DNA of 64,000 bases, taken from Pseudomonadota bacterium (GTDB lineage Bacteria; Myxococcota; Myxococcia; Myxococcales; Myxococcaceae). Shown here in pieces: positions 1 through 13,651 of the stretch. Below the pieces are notes generated by a model. That model was not told the DNA's origin and did not search any database. It was given only the letters and a program-made list of their open reading frames with translations. Numbering within the stretch: position 1 is the first letter of the stretch; the number at the start of each line of letters is the position of its first letter. A program made the position numbers and the translations under genes. The DNA lies in assembly GCA_023426545.1 (NCBI GenBank), contig JAFAAN010000031.1:1-64000 (forward strand). The letters are read 5' to 3'.

Positions 1-38
1 CCGGCCGGGCCCCCCCACGCCATCGGGGGCCGGGCCGG
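1..38 (-). terminator. Strong GC hairpin downstream of the cysteine-rich gene
   Basis: Positions 1-14 and 25-38 form a 14-bp inverted repeat with a single internal mismatch around a short loop. It lies 15 bases beyond the stop codon of the minus-strand cysteine-rich protein gene, where a rho-independent terminator would be. There is no clear T-tract, and the window edge prevents checking what lies beyond. Confidence 0.5.
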
Positions 39-52
39 GACGTGTCCTCAGC

Positions 53-946
53 CTACAGCGGGATCTCCGGCACCGGGCAGATCCTCCCAACGCAAGGCCG
101 CCCGCAGTCGAACGGGCAACTCCAGCGGTCTTCGCCCAGGCCGCAGAGACCATCGCCACAGAAGCTGCCGCAGTCCAGGTGGCAGGTGAAGGCGTCCTCA
201 CCGCCATTGCAGACGCCATCTCCGCAGAGCGTGCCGCAGTCGGCGGGACAGGTCGAGGTGGTCTCGTTGTTGTTGCAGACGCCATTTCCACACTGCGCGG
301 GACAGCCACAATCCATCGGGCAGCGGTCAACGGTCTCGGCGCCGCTGCAGATGCCGTCTCCGCACTGGCAGTCCGCCGGACAGGTTGCTTCATTCTCCCA
401 GAGGCCACACCAACCATTCCCGCAGTACTCCGCAAATCCACAATCCTCGGGACACGTGAGGAAGTCTTCCCCCACACCGCAGACGAAATCCCCGCAGTAG
501 CCCAGCTCAACAGGCCATTTCATGAGCGCCGTGCCCTGGGCCGTCTGGCTGGCGGCTTGCTCGTGAGGGTCCAGCGGACCACAGGTCTGCCCATCCTCGG
601 CTCGCGCTGGCGTCAGCGCCTCCGCGTAGCAGGTCCCGAGCTTGATGAGGCCAGCGACACAGGGAGAGAAGGCCGAAGCCGGGACGAAGTTCGCGCAGTT
701 TGAATTGCGGCCCGCGCAAGGATACTTGAAGCACCCATTGCTGAAGATTTGATAGGAACTGATTGAGTTCAGCATCGATTCGCGTGCGGCGTCGATGTAT
801 CCGCATTTGCGAGCCCATGCATTCCTGCCAGCCACCTGATCCGGCAGAAGCTTGTCATCGTCTCCACAGCGTGTGGCGACCTGCGCATCGGTCCTGATGG
901 GAATGAACATCAGGATGCCCATCAACACCCATAGCGTTCTCTTCAT
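53..946 (-). CDS. Secreted cysteine-rich tandem-repeat protein
   Basis: This 297-aa protein starts with a clear signal peptide (MKRTLWVLMGILMF, cleavage probably near residue 20). The start at 946 is chosen because GAGGAGGAG sits just upstream of that ATG; an ATG 57 bases further upstream has no such site. The C-terminal half carries six tandem modules of about 20-22 residues with the pattern C-G-(D/N)-G-x-C-x3-E-x4-5-C-P-x-D-C, each with four or more cysteines, which suggests disulfide-rich or metal-binding knots. The N-terminal half has scattered Cys and no recognised domain. Similar Cys-rich repeats are common in myxobacterial exported proteins of unknown role. The gene is probably monocistronic, with a hairpin after its stop. 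The substrate or partner cannot be inferred; surface, periplasmic or extracellular location is likely. Confidence 0.8.
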   Translation of the reverse strand: MKRTLWVLMGILMFIPIRTDAQVATRCGDDDKLLPDQVAGRNAWARKCGYIDAARESMLNSISSYQIFSNGCFKYPCAGRNSNCANFVPASAFSPCVAGLIKLGTCYAEALTPARAEDGQTCGPLDPHEQAASQTAQGTALMKWPVELGYCGDFVCGVGEDFLTCPEDCGFAEYCGNGWCGLWENEATCPADCQCGDGICSGAETVDRCPMDCGCPAQCGNGVCNNNETTSTCPADCGTLCGDGVCNGGEDAFTCHLDCGSFCGDGLCGLGEDRWSCPFDCGRPCVGRICPVPEIPL

Positions 947-1024
947 CGTCTCCTCCTCGAGGCACGTCGAAGCGGATTCACGATGGGCGAACACAGCCAC
1001 CACTTCAAGAAAACGATTGCATTC

Positions 1025-2536
1025 TCAGGCATCGCCAAAAGCTTGCTGAATGACCGTGTCGACGATCTTGGCGGAGCAGAGCACCGCCGGAAGTCCTGCT
1101 CCGGGGTGCGTCCCCGCCCCGACCAGGTAGAGGTGGTCGACGTCTTCGCTCCGCGCTTGCGCCCGGAGGAACGTGGTCTGCGTCAACGTGGGCGCGAAGC
1201 TGAACGCCGCCCCTCGGAACGAGCGCAGCTCGTCGCGGAAGTACTCGGGCGTCACCACCCGGGATGTCTCCAACTGCGCGCTCAAGCCCGGCAGCACGGT
1301 CCGGGACAGCCGCGCTTCCAACGCACGCCGGAACGACTCGGCCCGGTGCTTCCACTCCGAGCCCGTCCCCAGGTGCGGAACCGGGGCCAGCACGTAGAAG
1401 GCATCGTGCCCGGGCGGAGCCAGGGCCGCGTCCGTGGCCGTGGGCCGGTGCAGGTAGAGGAGCGGGTCCGCCGACGGCTGCCCGTGCCCCTCCAAGCCCG
1501 AGAACATGCCCCGGAAGTCCTTCCCGAACAGCAGCGTGTGGTGCGCCACCTCCGGGTACAACCGCCGCGTCCCGAAGTACCAGAGGAACGCGCTCATCGA
1601 GTACCGTGCCCTGGTGATGCGCTCGTCCGTCCAGTGCCTCCGGACGTGCCCCGGGAGCAGATAGCGGTACGTCCACGCCGCGTCCGCGTTCGACACCACC
1701 ACATCCGCCGCCAGTCCCGAGCCATCGCCCAGCCGCACGCCCGTCGCCTTCCGCCCTTCCACGGTGATCTCCGTCACCTCGCTGCCGTAGCGGACCTCGC
1801 CGCCCAGTTCCTCCAGCAGCGCCAGCAGCCCCCGCACCAGCGCGCCCGTGCCCCCCGCCGGGAAGAACGCACCCCAGCGCCGCTCGACGAACTGGATGGA
1901 CGTGTACACCGCGCTCGCGGCCGCGAATGGGCTGCCCCCGATCAGCAAGGGGTGGAAGCTCAGTGCCTGCCGGAGCCGCCAGTCGCGGACGTAGCGGGAC
2001 ACCCACCCGAACATCGTCCGGAAGGCTTCGTCCCGAACCAAGGCCGCCGTGAAGGGCGCAAGGCTCAGCACGTCCGGCACGGGCGTGCTCATCAGCGTGC
2101 CAATGCCCCCGTCGTACATCCGCTCCACGCGGTCGCACAGGGCCAGGAAGCCCGCTTCGTCCCGGGGGGAGAGCTGGCGCACGGAGGCCCGCATCGCCTC
2201 CGGATCGGTGTGGTAGTCGAACGTGGCGCCGTCCGGGAACCGCATCCGGTACAGCGGCACCACGGGTCGCAGCTCCATGTGGTCCGCGAGTCGCCGGCCC
2301 GCCAGCGCCCAGAGTTCCTCCAGCAGGTGCGGACACGTGATTACCGTGGGGCCCGCATCGAAAGTGAAGCCATCCTGCTGGAAGGCGTTCGCACGGCCGC
2401 CCGGCCCTGCTCGGCGCTCCAGCACCGTGACGCGCCAGCCGCGCGCCGCCAGCCGGATGGCCGCCGCCAGTCCTCCGAATCCACTGCCAATGACGAGCGC
2501 GCGCCCGCCGCCACGGCGCGCACCCAAGCCAGTCAT
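1025..2536 (-). CDS. CrtI-type phytoene desaturase / FAD-dependent oxidoreductase
   Basis: The protein (about 503 aa from the chosen ATG) begins with the dinucleotide-binding motif GSGFGGLAAAIRLAARGW followed by ERRAGPGGRA, the FAD-binding signature of the CrtI/phytoene dehydrogenase family. The C-terminal FAD motif is also present (LYLVGAGTHPGAGLPAVL). Length matches the family (490-520 aa). CrtI enzymes introduce double bonds into carotenoid precursors at the membrane. No other carotenoid genes are adjacent, so the exact substrate is open; a related desaturase or isomerase role is possible. The start is uncertain: ATGs at 2569 and 2713 are also in frame, but 2536 leaves only 17 residues before the Rossmann motif, as usual for the family. 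The gene is divergent from the large sensor kinase. Confidence 0.85.
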   Translation of the reverse strand: MTGLGARRGGGRALVIGSGFGGLAAAIRLAARGWRVTVLERRAGPGGRANAFQQDGFTFDAGPTVITCPHLLEELWALAGRRLADHMELRPVVPLYRMRFPDGATFDYHTDPEAMRASVRQLSPRDEAGFLALCDRVERMYDGGIGTLMSTPVPDVLSLAPFTAALVRDEAFRTMFGWVSRYVRDWRLRQALSFHPLLIGGSPFAAASAVYTSIQFVERRWGAFFPAGGTGALVRGLLALLEELGGEVRYGSEVTEITVEGRKATGVRLGDGSGLAADVVVSNADAAWTYRYLLPGHVRRHWTDERITRARYSMSAFLWYFGTRRLYPEVAHHTLLFGKDFRGMFSGLEGHGQPSADPLLYLHRPTATDAALAPPGHDAFYVLAPVPHLGTGSEWKHRAESFRRALEARLSRTVLPGLSAQLETSRVVTPEYFRDELRSFRGAAFSFAPTLTQTTFLRAQARSEDVDHLYLVGAGTHPGAGLPAVLCSAKIVDTVIQQAFGDA

Positions 2537-2712
2537 CCCAGAGGGTCTCAGCACGGTGCAGACATCCATCGCACACGCGCGTGGCGCGCTCCACTCCCGC
2601 CAGCCGGGGCTGCGGCGCCACGACGCCGGACCTCTGTTGCGAGCCCTGGAGGCCAGGGCTAGCCTCCCCTGTTTCAACGGAGAGTCCGCCCCCGCGCGCA
2701 CGGTTGGAAGCA

Positions 2713-8013
<5,301 letters not shown>

Positions 8014-8014
8014 A

Positions 8015-8044
8015 GGCCCCGCCTCCCAGGAGGGAGGCAGGGCC
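8015..8044. terminator. Bidirectional terminator between convergent kinase and clpX
   Basis: A 13-bp stem (8015-8027 with 8032-8044) with one mismatch around the loop AGGA sits directly between the stops of the plus-strand kinase gene and minus-strand clpX. Its position and symmetry suit a shared terminator for convergent genes. Confidence 0.7.
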
Positions 8045-8070
8045 CGAAACACACGGAGATGCATGAACCG

Positions 8071-9348
8071 CTAGGCGGTCTTCTTCTCCTTCTCCATCAC
8101 GATCTGGGGCGCCTCGTGCTTGGTGATGACCTGCTCGGTGATCCTGCACTCCTTGACGCCCTCGCGGAACGGCACGTCGTACATGATCTCCAGCATCGCG
8201 TCCTCCAGGATGGCGCGCAGGCCGCGCGCGCCGGAGCTCCGCCGCATCGCCTCCCGGGCGATGGCACGCAGCGCTTCCTTGGTGAAGGTGAGCTTCACCT
8301 TCTCCATCTCGAAGAGCTTCTGGTACTGCTTCACCAGCGCGTTCTTCGGCTGCGCGAGGATGATGACCAGGTCCTCTTCCTTCAGGTCGTTGAGCGTGGC
8401 GATCATCGGCAGGCGGCCGATGAACTCCGGAATCATGCCGAAGCGCATGAGGTCTTCCGGCTCGGTCAGCGCCAGCAGCTCGCCCACGCTGCGCTCCTCG
8501 CGGTGGGTGATCTTCGCGCCGAAGCCGAGGCCCTTCTCGCCCACGCGGCGCTTGATGACGCCGTCGATGCCGTGGAAGGCGCCGCCGCAGATGAACAGGA
8601 TGTTCGTCGTGTCGACCTGGACGTACTCCTGCTGGTTGTACTTCTTCCCGCCGCGCGGCGTGACGTTGGCCCGGGTCCCCTCGATGATCTTCAGCAGGGC
8701 CTGCTGCACGCCCTCGCCGCCCACGTCGCGGGTGGCGCTGGGCATGTCGCCCTTGCGGGCGATCTTGTCGATCTCATCGATGTAGACGATGCCGCGCGAG
8801 GCCTTCTCCACGTCGTAGTCGGCGTTGTGGAGGAGGTTCTGGATGATGTTCTCCACGTCCTCGCCCACGTAGCCGGCCTCGGTGAGGCTGGTGGCGTCGG
8901 CGATGGTGAAGGGCACGTTGAGGAAGCGCGCCAGCGACTGGGCCAGCAGCGTCTTGCCGCTCCCCGTGGGGCCGATGAGCAGGATGTTGCTCTTGCTCAG
9001 CTCCACTTCCTCGCCAGTGGGGTTCTTCACCCCCGGGCGCGGCCGTGACGACGGCTTCTTCTGATAGATGCGCTTGTAGTGGTTGTACACCGCGACGGCG
9101 AGGACCTTCTTCGCCTGGTCCTGGCCGATGACGTAGTCGTCGAGGAACGCCTTGATCTCCGCTGGCGTGGGCAGGCTGACCTGCGGCTTGCCCTCCTCGC
9201 GCTCGTTCTCGTCCGCGATGATGTCGTTGCACAGCTTGATGCACTCGTCGCAGATGTAGACCGTGGGGCCCGCGATGAGCTTGCGGACCTCGCGCTGCGA
9301 CTTGCCGCAGAACGAACAAGACAGGTTGACGTGGTGCTCCTTCTTCAC
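8071..9348 (-). CDS. clpX: ATP-dependent Clp protease ATP-binding subunit ClpX
   Basis: This 425-aa AAA+ unfoldase delivers substrates to ClpP. It has the N-terminal Cys4 zinc-binding domain (C11, C14, C33, C36; CSFC and CDEC), Walker A GPTGSGKT, the pore loop GYVGED, Walker B VYIDEIDK, and the sensor-2 region GARGLRAILE. Length equals that of typical ClpX. The start is GTG at 9348, because CGGAGG lies 7 bases upstream and the reading then begins MKKEHH as in other ClpX proteins; an ATG 54 bases upstream would add an unrelated leader. clpP is not next to it in this window. The upstream neighbour is a hypothetical gene in the same direction with its own hairpin, so clpX probably has its own promoter in the 220-bp gap. 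Confidence 0.97.
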   Translation of the reverse strand: MKKEHHVNLSCSFCGKSQREVRKLIAGPTVYICDECIKLCNDIIADENEREEGKPQVSLPTPAEIKAFLDDYVIGQDQAKKVLAVAVYNHYKRIYQKKPSSRPRPGVKNPTGEEVELSKSNILLIGPTGSGKTLLAQSLARFLNVPFTIADATSLTEAGYVGEDVENIIQNLLHNADYDVEKASRGIVYIDEIDKIARKGDMPSATRDVGGEGVQQALLKIIEGTRANVTPRGGKKYNQQEYVQVDTTNILFICGGAFHGIDGVIKRRVGEKGLGFGAKITHREERSVGELLALTEPEDLMRFGMIPEFIGRLPMIATLNDLKEEDLVIILAQPKNALVKQYQKLFEMEKVKLTFTKEALRAIAREAMRRSSGARGLRAILEDAMLEIMYDVPFREGVKECRITEQVITKHEAPQIVMEKEKKTA

Positions 9349-9569
9349 TGCCGCCTCCGAGTTCGCCGGCCCCAGTCCCCCAGAGCCTCCTACGCCGTCC
9401 ACCGCTCCCCTACCCGCACGGCCTGCCCACGTCTCGAACAGCCGTCAGGCCCGCCTACACGGGGCCCTGAACCACTATAGGGCCCTCCCCTTCGGGCAGG
9501 AAGCCCGGCGGTACAGGCCCGTTGCCGAGCGTACAGCCCCGACCCCGGGTCAGCGTTCAGTAACAGCGG

Positions 9570-9592
9570 CTCAGGCGTCCGTCACGCCTGAG
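9570..9592 (-). terminator. Hairpin at the 3' end of the hypothetical gene upstream of clpX
   Basis: A perfect 9-bp inverted repeat (CTCAGGCGT / ACGCCTGAG, 5-base loop) overlaps the last codons and stop of the minus-strand 218-aa gene. It may act as a terminator separating that gene from clpX. Confidence 0.5.
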
Positions 9593-10227
9593 GCGACATC
9601 TTCGATGTCTTCGGCCAGGGCGGCCGCCCGCTCGGCGACTGCGTTCGGAATCCGACGGCACCCCGCCAGCTCGCTGGCGAGCTTGCGGGCCATCTGCGCC
9701 AGCTTGCGCACCTGGGCGCTCTCCGGGGGAGGCTCCGGCGGGGGGCGGGGGAAGCGCTCGGCGAACTCCTTCTTCAGCTCGGTGGGGCTCTTCTCCGGGC
9801 TCCAGATGCTGTCGCGCAGGGACTTGTACTCCGTGGGCGAAAGCTGACCCCGCTCCTCGGCGTCCGCCAGCACTTCGATGACCTCGAAGGCGGGGGCGCG
9901 CTGGGGGAACTCCTGGGCCGTGAGCTCCTCCTCGGGCTCGTGCTTGGTGAGGAAGCTGAACGAGCGGGTGAGCTTCAAGGCGGTCTGCTTCTTGATGTGC
10001 AGTTCCTTGAGGCAATAGGACTCGAAGGAGGGGTAGCCCCACTCCTCGAACTTGGCCTCGTCGCGGACCTGGACGAGCAGCTTCCCCAGCTCGGCCCAGG
10101 TGGACTTGAAGCGCATGGCGGCCGTCAGCACGGTGTGACGGAAGGTCCCCGGGGGAACGCTCAGCGCCTTCTTGGCAATCTCGGTCTCGGCAACAGATGC
10201 GGCGGACATGCGCACGGTATCGGGCAT
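9571..10227 (-). CDS. Conserved hypothetical protein upstream of clpX
   Basis: The predicted protein is 218 aa, soluble, with no signal peptide or membrane segment. The N-terminal half (about residues 30-95) is a mixed-charge helical region with WAELGKLL and a Tyr/Cys/Lys-rich stretch (SFESYCLKEL, HIKKQTALKL) that could hold a helix-turn-helix, but I cannot name a family. A proline-rich linker (RPPPEPPPE) near residue 165 precedes a helical C-terminus. Start choice is uncertain: the ATG at 10209 (MSAASV) is also possible, and neither has a convincing ribosome-binding site. The gene lies 27 bases after the AgmX-like gene in the same direction and ends in a hairpin, so the two may be co-transcribed. 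Confidence 0.7.
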   Translation of the reverse strand: MPDTVRMSAASVAETEIAKKALSVPPGTFRHTVLTAAMRFKSTWAELGKLLVQVRDEAKFEEWGYPSFESYCLKELHIKKQTALKLTRSFSFLTKHEPEEELTAQEFPQRAPAFEVIEVLADAEERGQLSPTEYKSLRDSIWSPEKSPTELKKEFAERFPRPPPEPPPESAQVRKLAQMARKLASELAGCRRIPNAVAERAAALAEDIEDVASGVTDA

Positions 10228-10254
10228 GCCCGGGGTGCCGGCAAGAAAGTGACC

Positions 10255-11184
10255 CTACCCCCGCTTGCCGATGGTGAACGACAGGCCGACCGTGGCCCGC
10301 TCGCCCTCGTACGCGCGGAACGGCCACTTCTGCATCTCCGACAGGAGGCACTCGTAGAGTGGACCCTTCTTGAACTGGGGGTTGTCCACCCACAGCTTGC
10401 TCACCCGGCCGTCGTTCCCGATGACGAACTCCATGGGGATCTTGGCGTACATCCCGGGACTGCGCTCCGCCTCTTCCTTGAAGCAGCGGAAGAGCGTGGA
10501 CTTGTTGCTGGCCACCACCCGGTTGATGGCGGACTGGTCGAACTGCTGCGCCACCTCCATGCCGTCCGGCTCCGTGCTCACGCTGCCACTCGGGCGAGGC
10601 GGCTTGCGATCGGGCGCGCGGGTGGTGGAGGCCATGGCCACCTTGCCGGGGCCCGTGGCGCCAGGGGCCGGCTTCGCGCCAGCCTCCCCCGCACCGGGGC
10701 GGCGCGCCCCACCGGTGGGATACTCGAAGAGCTCCTCCTCATCCGCCCGCGCCTGCGCCACGCGGATGGTGATTTCGCCCATCTCGAAGTCGTCCTGCGG
10801 GAGGTCCTGGCCACCGAACCAGCCGTGGACCGCGGCGTTGCGGGCCACCTGGACGCCGACGATGCCCAGCACCACCACGCCCGCCGCCGCGGCGCCGCCC
10901 AGGATCTTCAGGCGCCGGGCCGACTTGGCGCGCTCGACGACGACGGCCGCGGCCACCCGGGCGGCGGCCTCGGCGCGGGCGATGTGGACGCGGAAGGCAT
11001 CGACCTCCGACATGCGTTGGAAGTCCCGCTCGCCGGCGACCGCCACCCACGTCTCCGGCGTCAGCTCACCCGTGGTGAGCTTCTCCACGATGTGGGTGCC
11101 ACTGACGGGCCCGAGTACCAGGTCCCCATGCTTGAAGAGCCACTGTCCGTCTACATCCACCGCAGGGTCTTGTCCGGCCGCCAT
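10255..11184 (-). CDS. GYF-like domain / transmembrane / AgmX-PglI C-terminal domain protein
   Basis: The 309-aa protein (from ATG 11184) has an N-terminal GYF_2-like domain (DGQWLFKHGDLVLGPVSG, then a Glu-Thr-Trp motif), a single transmembrane helix (ILGGAAAAGVVVLGIVGVQVA), a low-complexity Ala/Pro/Gly linker, and a C-terminal TonB-like domain of the AgmX/PglI type (around FRCFKEEAERSPG to the conserved WPF). Proteins with this C-terminal domain are typical of myxobacteria; AgmX and PglI were identified in gliding-motility screens in M. xanthus. A motility role here is inference only. The predicted topology puts the GYF domain inside and the C-terminal domain in the periplasm. A TTG at 11220 is an alternative start. 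The gene is divergent from truA. Confidence 0.8.
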   Translation of the reverse strand: MAAGQDPAVDVDGQWLFKHGDLVLGPVSGTHIVEKLTTGELTPETWVAVAGERDFQRMSEVDAFRVHIARAEAAARVAAAVVVERAKSARRLKILGGAAAAGVVVLGIVGVQVARNAAVHGWFGGQDLPQDDFEMGEITIRVAQARADEEELFEYPTGGARRPGAGEAGAKPAPGATGPGKVAMASTTRAPDRKPPRPSGSVSTEPDGMEVAQQFDQSAINRVVASNKSTLFRCFKEEAERSPGMYAKIPMEFVIGNDGRVSKLWVDNPQFKKGPLYECLLSEMQKWPFRAYEGERATVGLSFTIGKRG

Positions 11185-11228
11185 TGCGCGCGCGAGTATC
11201 CCGTGCTTCCCCACACTCAAGCAACGGC

Positions 11229-12074
11229 GTGCTCCCCTCCATTTCCAAGCGGATTCCCGTCGTACTGTGGATCTGGTACCGCGGTGGAATCTTTCGTGGC
11301 TTCCAGCGCCAGCCGGAAGGACCCACGGTCCAGTCCACGCTCGAAGCGGCGCTCCAGTCCGTGGGGGTGCCGGCGACCGTGATGGCTTCGGGGCGGACGG
11401 ACCGGGGCGTCCACGCGCGCATGCAGGTGGTGAGCGTGCGGCTGGAGGCAGGGGATTCGGCGGAGTCGCTGGAGCAGCGGCTCCCCCCGCGGCTGCCCCC
11501 GGGACTGGGGCTATGCGGGGTACGCCGGCCGCGCTCCTTCCATGCGCAGTGGAGCGCGATCGGCAAGGAGTACCGCTACCGGCTCCAATTGGGCGGCGCG
11601 GCGCGGCCCATATGGGCGCCGTACGTGTTGGACGTTCCGGCGGAACCCCTGCTCCAGGGGGCCACGGTGGCGCCGGAGCGCCTGGCGGAGCTGCTGCGTC
11701 TGGCCGAGGGGACGCGGGACTTCATCGCGTTCCACGAGAAGTCCAGCCCGCGCAAGCCCCGCACGCTGGAGTCCGCCACCCTGCACGCGCTGGGCGGTGG
11801 GCTCTATGAGGTGCGGCTGTGTGGAGACGGCTTCGCGCGCTACCAGGCCCGTTATCTCGTCGGGAGCGCGCTGAAGGTGGCCGCGGGGCTGCTGCCCGAA
11901 GAGGCATGGCGCGCGGCGCTGGAGACGGGGCAAGCCATGGAGGGCTTCAAGGCGCCCGCGCACGGCCTGGTGCTCTGGGAGGTTCGCTACCCTCCCGGAG
12001 TGGACCCCTTCACCGCCGGGGAGCGTCTCCATCCCCCGGGGCTTCCGCTGGAGCCACCCTTCCACTTCGGGTGA
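11229..12074 (+). CDS. truA: tRNA pseudouridine(38-40) synthase TruA
   Basis: TruA isomerises uridines 38-40 of the tRNA anticodon arm. The 281-aa protein carries the family core: RGGIFRGFQRQ near the N-terminus, the catalytic loop ASGRTDRGVHA with nucleophile D58, the FHAQWSAIGKEYRYR strand, and the C-terminal FLRYQARY-like segment (GFARYQARYLVGSAL). GTG at 11229 is chosen because it places the TruA core seven residues in; an ATG at 11184 is also in frame but overlaps the divergent gene's start. Ribosome-binding evidence is weak for both. The gene appears monocistronic. Confidence 0.93.
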   Translation: MLPSISKRIPVVLWIWYRGGIFRGFQRQPEGPTVQSTLEAALQSVGVPATVMASGRTDRGVHARMQVVSVRLEAGDSAESLEQRLPPRLPPGLGLCGVRRPRSFHAQWSAIGKEYRYRLQLGGAARPIWAPYVLDVPAEPLLQGATVAPERLAELLRLAEGTRDFIAFHEKSSPRKPRTLESATLHALGGGLYEVRLCGDGFARYQARYLVGSALKVAAGLLPEEAWRAALETGQAMEGFKAPAHGLVLWEVRYPPGVDPFTAGERLHPPGLPLEPPFHFG

Positions 12075-12101
12075 CGCGCGGTGGGGCCCGGACGGCGGCC
12101 C

Positions 12102-12266
12102 TCAGTCGACGAGCCGCTCCTCGTACTTCGCGAGCAGATCGGAGATGGCCTCGCGGAGGTACTCGCTCTGGCGGATGCGGGTGGAGCGCGACAGATCCTT
12201 GAGGGCGTCGAGCTTCTCGCGGTTGAGCCGGAAGACCACTGAGGTAAGGCGGGGATTCATGTCCAT
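12102..12266 (-). CDS. Small ribbon-helix-helix (CopG/Arc/MetJ-type) DNA-binding protein
   Basis: This 54-aa protein is preceded by a perfect AGGAGG, 8 bases before the ATG at 12266. The sequence opens with a beta-strand of the RHH type (LTSVVFRLNREKLDALKDL) followed by a turn (SRSTRIRQSEYLREAI) and a second helix, the classical ribbon-helix-helix pattern in which two chains form a DNA-binding sheet. Such proteins act as autorepressors or as antitoxins. No toxin-like gene sits next to it: truA converges from the other side and the next upstream gene encodes an outer-membrane-type protein. Target genes cannot be told from the sequence. Confidence 0.85.
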   Translation of the reverse strand: MDMNPRLTSVVFRLNREKLDALKDLSRSTRIRQSEYLREAISDLLAKYEERLVD

Positions 12267-12325
12267 GTGCGCGACCTCCTACAGATGCACACACATTCTC
12301 ACAGGTCCGTCGGATCGCAAGAAAT

Positions 12326-12901
12326 TCACTTCGATCCGGCCGGGAAGATCCACTGAACCCCGGTGAAGGCTTCGGCGTCTCCGCGCAGGCCCGCAATGAA
12401 CCCGAGCGAGAGCCCGAGCCCCCCGAACACCGCGAGCTGGTCGGAGAAGGTGTGTCGCGCGCCCAACGCTACGCGAGGCCCCAGCCACGGCCCAGAAAAT
12501 GGCCTGATCAGCAGGCCCAGATCATAGAAGGTCTGCCACGCCCCATCCCCGAAGAAGCTCCGGTACCCCCCCGCCACCGAGAGATCCGGGCCCCGGAGGC
12601 CGCCGCGGATCAGCACGAAGACCTCGTCGCCGTCGTAGCCCACCGTGTGGCTGGCCCCGAGGTCCAGGTGCGCGTCCCCGCCCTTCACGGCCTTGGACTC
12701 CGCCTGATCGATGGACTCGGTGTAGGCGGCCCCTGGTCCGAGGAACAGCGAGAAGGCCCTGCGCTCGGCATAGGGGGTGTCCACGTACTCCGCCGCGCTG
12801 GCGGCCACGGGCAGGAGCACGGCGCAGGTGCTGATCCACGCGCGGGCGCGGCGCGTCAGGTGGGGACCCCTCCGGGGCCTCTGCGAGCGGTTGTGGATCA
12901 T
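12326..12901 (-). CDS. Exported hypothetical protein, probable outer-membrane beta-barrel
   Basis: The 191-aa protein has a long Arg-rich N-region and hydrophobic core ending ASA-AEY, a typical signal peptide (cleavage near residue 36). The mature part alternates short hydrophobic and Gly/aromatic segments (VFVLIRGGLRG, LSVAGGYRSFFG, PRVALGARHTF, LAVFGGLGLSLGF), consistent with an 8-stranded porin-like barrel. There are no catalytic motifs. The only ATG start is at 12901, with no obvious ribosome-binding site. Function unknown. Confidence 0.7.
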   Translation of the reverse strand: MIHNRSQRPRRGPHLTRRARAWISTCAVLLPVAASAAEYVDTPYAERRAFSLFLGPGAAYTESIDQAESKAVKGGDAHLDLGASHTVGYDGDEVFVLIRGGLRGPDLSVAGGYRSFFGDGAWQTFYDLGLLIRPFSGPWLGPRVALGARHTFSDQLAVFGGLGLSLGFIAGLRGDAEAFTGVQWIFPAGSK

Positions 12902-13082
12902 GGAGCGGGTCTCGCTTCTAGCAGGGTCCGGACCCGGCGATGGGCTCCGGCGGTGCCTCCTTCACCGAAGCCCCCCGGCCATCCCCTGGGGACCGCCCGC
13001 CCCGAGCGCGGCCCCTGCAAAGTTTGAGTCTGCCTGCGCCCGGAATTGGACACTCATGAGGAAAGGTGCGCGGCCGTGGCGT

Positions 13083-13574
13083 TCACCCGCCGCTCCTCCA
13101 GCGGAGCCAGGACAGCGCCTGGAGCGCGGCCACCCAGGCCCCCGCCACCAAGGCATGGCGCAGGTGGTTCATCCGCGCCCAGCTCGTCGCGGTCTCCACG
13201 GCGGCGGCGCTGTCGGGCATCTGCATCAGCCGCACCATGGTGGGGATGAAGTACGAGAAGGTCAGGAGCCTGTCGGCGAGCGCCGCCAGCGCGGCTCCGA
13301 GCCACCAGCCCCGCAGCGGCCCGGAGGATTGAGAAGCGAAGTACAGGCTCGCCAGCGTGAGGAGCGTCAGCGGCCCCGTGCTGACGAACGCCCAGAAGCG
13401 GAGGCCCACGTTGTCCTGACGCGCTGCCTCCGCGGACCAGCGCGCACCGGCGAGGTCCAGCCAGCGGGGCAGCATCAGTCGGTGCTCATAGAGGCCCGCG
13501 CCGAACGCGATGCCCAGGACGACGACGAAGAGCCACAGGACGGTTGCCGCGAGGGAATGCTTCAGGTTGATCAT
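13083..13574 (-). CDS. Small integral membrane protein (DUF1772/anthrone oxygenase-like)
   Basis: The 163-aa protein has four predicted transmembrane helices (ATVLWLFVVVLGIAFGAGLY; FVSTGPLTLLTLASLYFAS; WWLGAALAALADRLLTFSYF; ALVAGAWVAALQAL). The pattern of an N-terminal helix with Gly-Leu-Tyr-Glu and later FSYFIPTMVRL-MQMPDSA resembles DUF1772 proteins. ATG 13574 is preferred over 13598 because the extra residues are not membrane-like. It is divergent from the MarR-AraC-like regulator, 77 bases away, which makes it a plausible target of that regulator. Biochemical role unknown. Confidence 0.75.
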   Translation of the reverse strand: MINLKHSLAATVLWLFVVVLGIAFGAGLYEHRLMLPRWLDLAGARWSAEAARQDNVGLRFWAFVSTGPLTLLTLASLYFASQSSGPLRGWWLGAALAALADRLLTFSYFIPTMVRLMQMPDSAAAVETATSWARMNHLRHALVAGAWVAALQALSWLRWRSGG

Positions 13575-13651
13575 GGCGCCAGGATGCGCTCCGGCCACGT
13601 GGCGGTCTTTCGTGCCCTTGCGTCGTTTTTCGCCTTCCTGCGGAGTTCGCG

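Noticed and set aside
9440..9500. Possible clpX promoter with TATAGT
   Set aside because: The -35 (TTCCTG) matches only half the consensus.
12102..12266. Toxin-antitoxin pair with the RHH protein as antitoxin
   Set aside because: No toxin-like gene is adjacent on either side.
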